Below, one piece after another: positions 57,918 through 64,000 of a stretch of DNA of 64,000 bases. Source of the DNA: Hygrophila difformis (lineage: Eukaryota > Streptophyta > Magnoliopsida > Lamiales > Acanthaceae); contig JAOANR010000001.1 of the NCBI GenBank assembly GCA_030278955.1, positions 24,619,120 to 24,683,119 of the forward strand, written 5' to 3'. A program made the translations under genes and the position numbers. Position 1 is the stretch's first letter; every line of letters starts with the position of its first letter. The notes beneath the pieces are model-generated. The model saw only the letters and a list, made by a program, of their open reading frames with translations. It did no database searches and was not told the DNA's origin.

Positions 57918-60900
57918 TTAAATATCTACAGAGTTCTCCTCACTCCACCACTGAGACGTGTCCCGAAAATATGCTTCGCACCACCACATCACATACACAC
58001 CGCAGTCATTGGATCCTTCAGACTGTTGCCTACATTTCTCCACCTGCGGACTCTCTTATCAACTTTCAAGTTGTGGAGCTCCAATCAACCACCTATGAAT
58101 CGAGACTAGGACCGAAACACATATTTTTAGACATGAGACATATTGCATTTGATAAATGGAGGAACACAACCAAAAGTACCAAGTGAAAACTCACCACAAG
58201 GTTCACTGCAATAGTAGCACAGGCTGACCACATTGAGTTGCGACTAAACATTTTCCTCTTCTCCATGTCAATGACGAGCAAGTGCCAATTGAAATATTTT
58301 CCATCATTAATTGGGATGACAATGTACCGTACTCCTCGCTCGCACTGGTCAATCACGCATTTCAGGTTAGTCTGTGAAACTGAAAGCATACGGGCGACGC
58401 AATCTCCGTATACAGAGGCCGGCATTGTAACACGCGGATACTCCTTCATCGCGTTTAAGATACACCGTTAATAAGAATGTACATTGCGTTAGCTAGCTAG
58501 TATTTCAGGTTAAGATAAACAAAATAGACTGTTCTATTACTCACCACATTGCTCGCGACAATGAAGGTCATGTTGGTTGACGACGATTCTGGCGTATTGC
58601 CCACTTCAGAAACAAGTATGCCTAGGTACCCGTCAATGACATTGTCCCCAATCGCCTCGTTAATTAATAGAGAAATCATACTGATCGGCTTCACTCCATT
58701 ATGACCCATCGCCCAGACAAACTCTCTAGGCCACACGGCAGTAAAAGAAGTAACACATTATCTTCACAACATATAAGCAATTAAATCGATATCCAATAAT
58801 CCACTTAAACTGGTCAACCATACCTGCTCAAGTCAGAATCGAAAAAACCATCTATAGTGTCCCTCTCACAATCCGTCAGTGCATCGCGCCGAACATATTT
58901 CCGAAATCTTACATAATCCTTTTCATAAATAATCCATTTCTTCCTTTTTTTTCTTCCCCACCATTAAATCGACATCCTCATCCGAATCGCCTGACTACAA
59001 CTCAATCGGCTGTAACCGACATTCAAACAAAATTAACAATGGTATATTCAACATAAAATATGTCATACTTAGAGCATTCACTAGTACATGACATGTGATA
59101 AGATGTATACGGCCCAAATTGAGTGTCATGCAATACTTACCTCTTCCCGATGATCATATAATTGCCTCTCTCCTACTTTCTCCCCCATTCGCACTTCCTT
59201 TTTACACTACGACTCAGCTGTCACAATATCGGCCGGCTTCACGTTCGGCTTACAATCGGTCCTTGCTCTCACATTCCTCGCAATGGAGCCCGGTGTTTTT
59301 TCACACCTCCTGTCACCATCACCTGCCTGCAATTCACGGTCTTTCTCCAACTTATCCACCTCCCCTTCCGACTCTTCATCATTAGCACTTCCATCGACTC
59401 CCTCTCGCATCTCAGAATACGCAATGACCACTGCCATCACATCAACATAATCCTTAATCCTTGCGTGAACCTCATTGCCCTCCGAGGGTTCATCCCGGGC
59501 ATCCTATTGTCCCCATTTCGGTTTAACATCAGCCTCCGTTCTTTTCTCTCCATCAACAGCACCTCCGGTCACCTCCCCTACTACGGCCTCATCTTTACCA
59601 TGCCTATCAAGTCCATCCGTCTCCACATTCCTCACATCCACGGCCTCAATCTCATCATCGGCTGCATCATCAAGCCCCTCTTTCTGATGATCGTACAGGG
59701 CATCATTCAACTCGAACTTTTCACCGTCTCCATCATGTCCCTGTGCATAATCGGCCTCCATTGCATCCCCAAGCCCCGCCTTTAATGGTGGATCATCCGT
59801 CTCCACTAGTTCTTCTCCCAAAAGAAGATCTTAATGGACCACACCGGCTCCTGCCTCATCGTCTCTGCTAATCCTCTTTCTAGGCCGATCATGACAGGCC
59901 TTTGTCCTCAATTCTTCAGAAATATCTATTCAATACAGTACATCAAATCAAAATTTGCATACAAAATTGTATTTAACACTCACAAAAGCAATTATACAAT
60001 GTATGCTAACTCACTTTCATCTTCTTGACCATCCGACACTATCCCCTCTCTATGCTCAGAATACCCTCTACAGCTGCCACCCTCTTCCATTATTTCTACG
60101 GTCACTCTCTCCTCTGTTTCACTACCAAACCCCATGTCATCGGACAATAACCTCGAACGTTGGGGTGGTTTCCAGTCCTCCTCAATAGACACCTATTTTA
60201 TCACAACCAAAATCAATTGTATATAGTTCACAAACACAAAAAAACAAAAAAAGATGAATCAACTAACTATTTCTCCACCCATTACCTCATACAGCCTTTG
60301 AGCGGGTTTTGCATACTTTACCACCTTCGGCAAATGGATGAACGACCTCACCTGATCCGGGGTCAGCGATCTTAGCATTGTCGAATACGAATCCACTTTT
60401 GGATGTGAAACCTGCCACCTTATGAATCGAGAGACTTGTGGCTTCGCAATTGGTTTGGCAAACATGAGAACTCGCTCAAAGAACCATCCCTGCTAAACAA
60501 AAAATTTACAACCACCAAAACATCATTTTAGTTTCCTTACAAAAAAAAAATGCTTTGGATCATACTACACCTATCGGACAATATTACACTTACCAGAAGC
60601 CCAGTAGTACAACCATCTATATATCGTTTACCCTGTCCTGAACGTTTTGCCAATGCGCTCACCAAAAAGTCATGAGCTGCCCTACCCCAAGCGTATTCAC
60701 CTATCTTCTCCAAGTCGTCCACGTAATGCACAACGAATGATGGTAGGTACAGGTGGGACGTAGGAAACATGATCGAGTTGAAAACAAACACTGTGTACAG
60801 CCGTGCAAAATCTTTGGGATCTCTTATCCCCAGTACCAACTCCTCATTCCCCGCAACCTTCCGCAACACCTTTATAATGTCTGCTCTCTTTATGTTCCTC

Positions 60901-61058
60901 GAATTCCCCTTAAAAAATTTTCCCACCATTTTCGATTCCTCCTCCAACTTTGGGTGTACATCATGTCCCGCATTCTGTAGCCCCACCACACACGCAAACT
61001 CTGATGATGGAAACTTCATCCTGAAATTCTCCCCAAACACAAAACCTTTGTACTCCAC
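57918..61058 (-). pseudogene. Ulp1-like (C48) protease gene of a MULE, 5' part missing
   Basis: Minus-strand exons run from 61058 down. The first (to about 60593) has YVDDLEKIGEYAWGRAAHDFL, a pattern I associate with DUF1985-type plant transposon proteins. Exon 60489-60286 continues GWFFERV ... LYE, exon 60192-60015 is acidic, and an acidic linker follows (59.2-59.8 kb), with unclear frames. The Ulp1 domain lies at 58736-57920: NVIDGYLGIL, then FNWHLLVIDMEKRK (catalytic His), then SEGSNDCGVYVM (catalytic Cys near 58005), ending at TAA 57920-57918. Stops occur between the last two parts, so it is probably decayed or has a further intron. C48 peptidases remove SUMO in the host; in plant MULEs their role is unknown. 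A hAT element begins 27 bp upstream of the first exon and probably cut off the start. Confidence 0.72.
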
Positions 61059-61230
61059 GTCATAGCACTCCGCTAATGCTTCCAGCTATGGGTGGGCATC
61101 GGGTCGGGTTTGGCGGGTTCGGGTTGGCCGGGTTCGGGTTTGAAAATCAATTACCCAACCATAACCCGATACAGGTGGCTACCCGACATGTCGGGTACCA
61201 ATGTCGGGTACCCGATCGGGTCGGGTACCC

Positions 61231-62328
61231 ACCACTTTTTTTTTTAAGTTTAAATAATAATAATAATAATAATAATAAATTAATTTTACTTGTTTTCTAC
61301 TTCTCTAATAAATGTCATTTGGTAATGTGTATTAATTTGTTCTTCATTTGCTTTTTGTTAATGTGTATATATTCCAATTTGCTAGCTTAGCTTATTGTAT
61401 GAGCTAGTCAGCTAGCTAGTTTAATTCGGTACACATATATGTATTGTTGACGTTTTTGTGTTTGTCCCTTTCATAGTTGACGTAAACTCCGTTATTATTC
61501 AGTAATTAATAATGTGTTGAAACAGTTTTGTCCCGAGATATGGGATAACTATTGTCGACAACAGTACTACAAGACTCTTAAAAAGAATGGAATAAAAAAA
61601 GAAGAAAAATGGGAGGGGTTTAACTATAGAGAAGTAGTACACTGGAAAAAGCTCCGAGTCACAAAAAAATGAGGCAATTAACTCTTAAGCCATCCTTAAT
61701 AAGAAATGGTTGCTGGTTGCATCACAGTGCAAGAAATGGTTGCATCACAGTGCACAACAGGGCAAGAAAACAAGAAGAGTTGCTTGTGTGGCTGAAAATG
61801 TTGTAATAATTGATTGATAAATGCACATGCATGAACATTGTTGAAGACTTCACCAGCTCAGAAGTCAGAAATCAAGTTTATCAGATACACAACACAAGTC
61901 ACCTTTTCTCCCCACATAAGCATCACCAGCTTGCAAATCAAAATATGTGAGAATAATGTCAGCCATGAATTACCAATGAATTAAATCCACAAGTTACACC
62001 AATAACACCATAACCATGGAAAATCAACATGAAAGATCAATACATCCAAATATAATCTACTGTAGCAGCTATCATATCACAAACACAATCCAATACTCCA
62101 ATCTAACACAAATAATGGGTATCCACATGGTGTAGGTGTGCAAAAGTTAATTAGATATCAAAATAAGAATTCCACAAGTAGATCTAAACTTCCCACTCAA
62201 GTTGCCTGAAACAATAAAAAGAAGATATTAGTTAGTAAGTTGTAATTTATAAATAGTTTTTAAATAAACAAAAATAGTAAAAGAATAGGATAAAAATACC
62301 AAATGAAATCAGTGAATAAGCTTTATAA
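61231..62328. other. hAT 3' noncoding region
   Basis: AT-rich, with an AAT trinucleotide run at 61253-61277. No coding found. GGTTGCATCACAGTGCA is duplicated near 61710-61753. Confidence 0.4.
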
Positions 62329-64000
62329 TCATTGAACTTGCGACGTTGTTGGAAGCACTGCAGTGTTGTTGAATTCTACAAAAGTCAGGAAATGCAAGTT
62401 AGAAAAAAATATATGATTCAAGAATAATAAATAAACTAAATAATTTAAAATTTATAAAATAATACAATAAAACTAAATAAATTTAAAATTACCTGTTTCA
62501 AGAGATTCAAGATCATTTAAGTTTTCCTCTATGTTGATTGATCCATCTAAACGAAGCCAATCTTGAAGACATATGAGTGCCTCGACAATCGCAGGAGTTA
62601 ATGAACTCCTAAAAGCATCCAGTACACGACCTCCTGTACTAAATGTAGCCTCCGAAGCAACCGTGGATACAGGAATTGCGAAGATATCTCGAGCAATCTT
62701 GGATAATATAGGAAATCGATGACAATTTATCTTCCACCACCCAAGTATATCAAAGTCTTCTCTATACACCTCATTTTCCTCGGTCAAATATTTCTCTAGT
62801 TCAGACTTTGATTGCTCACCTGTTCGGACAGCTATAAACTTTTGAATGAGAGAAACACTTTTGTTACTAACGCTTGCTGTCTTCAAAGGTGTTGAGCTTT
62901 CAGACTGAGGAGATTTCATTCCCATTTGATTATTTGACGAATCATATAGAGCCTTATATGCATTGTACAACTCTTTGATTCCACTCCTTACCTTTTCTTT
63001 CAACATGGCCACTTTTTCACAACCACCAAGCATGCCATCATATAATGTATCAAATGCTTGGTCCAAAAAGGTCAATTTCCATTGAGGGTCCAACACAATG
63101 GCATAATATGCAATCAAGTTTAATTTATCCGAAGGACCCCAATACTTGTCAAATTTTTCTTTCATTCTTCTAGACATATTCTTTAACTCAACATCTTCAC
63201 TCTCTAACCATTCTTCAAGGAGCACTTCCACACCACTTATTTGATGAAAAAGCACATTAGATGTGATGTGCTTAGAACCTGAAATAGCTACTGTCACATT
63301 GTAAAAATGCTCCAAAAATTTCAATAGCAATGCCACTCTATCCCAATCTTCTTCCAAAGATGACCTTCAAATGGATGCTTTGAAATTTCAGAAAGATAGA
63401 ATATATCCACATCAGCATAAATGTCAAATGCTTTCCTCAAAGTAAACGAATGTTCCAACATGGTGTATGTTGAATTCCATCGTGTAGACACATCAAGAAT
63501 TAACAACTTCTCTGAACAAATGTTTGCTGCTTTCACACATTCTTTGAATCGTTTGTACCTCAAAGGAGAAATTTTTATGTATCTAATCGCATGCCTCACA
63601 CGAGATATGACAACATGCTCCTCTTTGTTTTTCAAGCCATCTTGCACAATCAAATTTAAAATATGTGCTGCACACCTCACATGCATATACTTACCCCCAT
63701 AATAAGTGTGCCCTTTCTCTCAAGTTGCTTGATCAAATATGAGATGGCACCATCATTTGACGAAGCATTGTCAACTGTAACAGAAAATACTTCAGTAATC
63801 CCCCATTGCTCCAAACATTTCTCTAGGGCCTTACCCAATTCATCACTTTTATGCCCTGTGGTTGGACAAAAATTTAGGATTCTTTTCTGCAGCTTCCAAT
63901 CATTATCTATAAAATGTGCAGTTAAGCACATGTAGTTTACCCTTTGGATTGAAGTCCATGTATCTGTGGTGAGGCAAATTCTTGAGGCATTCATTCTGAT
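62329..64000 (-). pseudogene. hAT transposase, frameshifted, 5' end outside the window
   Basis: The minus strand shows RICLTTDTWTSIQ near the window edge, VDNASSND, CAAHILNLIVQDGL and STRWNSTY, the core blocks of plant hAT (RICESLEEPER-like) transposases. The C-terminal dimerisation region follows (DILGWWK ... FPILSKIARDIFAIP ... SEATFSTGGRVLD). The last exon is 62375-62329 after an intron at 62492-62376 (donor ACAG/GTAATT, acceptor TGTAG). Two frameshifts break it: one at a G run near 63697-63702 and one near 63357. The BED zinc finger would lie beyond the window. A nonfunctional copy. Confidence 0.9.

Larger units (their letters stand above)
61085..64000 (-). mobile_element. hAT transposon, left terminus in window, other end beyond
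   Basis: Begins TATGGGTGGGCATCGGGTCGG, a terminal type known from plant hAT elements, followed by subterminal repeats of CGGGT/ACCCG to about 61230. The transposase gene on the minus strand starts outside the window. An 8-bp candidate for the target duplication just outside the end is CTTCCAGC; the matching copy would be beyond 64000. Confidence 0.75.

Noticed and set aside
59162..59785. 207-codon plus-strand ORF
   Set aside because: Antisense to the acidic linker of the Ulp1-like gene; composition is explained by reading Asp/Glu codons backwards.

Overview
The window is nuclear DNA from a flowering plant, most likely a eudicot. The evidence is one conserved spliced plant gene (a Werner-syndrome-like exonuclease, WEX), AT-rich intergenic DNA, and plant lineages of Ty1/copia, Ty3/gypsy chromovirus, LINE with RNase H, hAT, Mutator, Helitron-like, SINE and Stowaway-type elements. 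I cannot name the genus from the sequence. Apart from WEX, almost everything is transposon, and many pieces are nested.

Layout. 0-3.4 kb: an unrecognised two-exon gene lies between two blocks of one short motif, TTTTCAGCGAT. The motif points one way on the left and the other way on the right, as in a DNA transposon with subterminal inverted repeats. 3.5-9.5 kb: no genes; SINE copies and Stowaway-type MITEs. 9.5-14.9 kb: WEX on the minus strand in six exons, with a solo LTR and a MITE in its 2.7 kb second intron. 15.2-21.2 kb: a copia element with about 98 percent identical LTRs but a broken pol, with a Stowaway MITE sitting on its 5' edge. 21.2-24.2 kb: MITEs and a Helitron-like 3' end. 24.6-30.45 kb: a non-autonomous hAT element with an 8-bp target duplication, split by a 5'-truncated LINE that has its own 16-bp duplication. 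30.9-33.7 kb: a second 5'-truncated LINE. 34.4-51.4 kb: Helitron-like ends flanking a long AT-rich tandem array, into which a very young 10.8 kb chromovirus (minus strand) has inserted with duplication TTAAT. 51.6-61.06 kb: a decayed Mutator transposase on the plus strand facing a Ulp1-protease-like gene on the minus strand, the layout of plant MULEs that carry Ulp1-like genes. 61.08 kb to the end: a hAT element whose transposase gene (minus strand) has two frameshifts and leaves the window; it appears to have cut the 5' part of the Ulp1-like gene.

The nesting gives relative ages. The chromovirus is youngest: I noticed only one substitution and one T-run length change between its 2.5 kb LTRs. 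The copia element is older, and the MITE at its edge came after it. The Mutator, LINE and Helitron-like material is older still. The candidates most worth following up are the motif-flanked gene at 0-3.4 kb, the extra coiled-coil ORF upstream of gag in the chromovirus, the foldback satellite, and the Mutator-Ulp1 pair.
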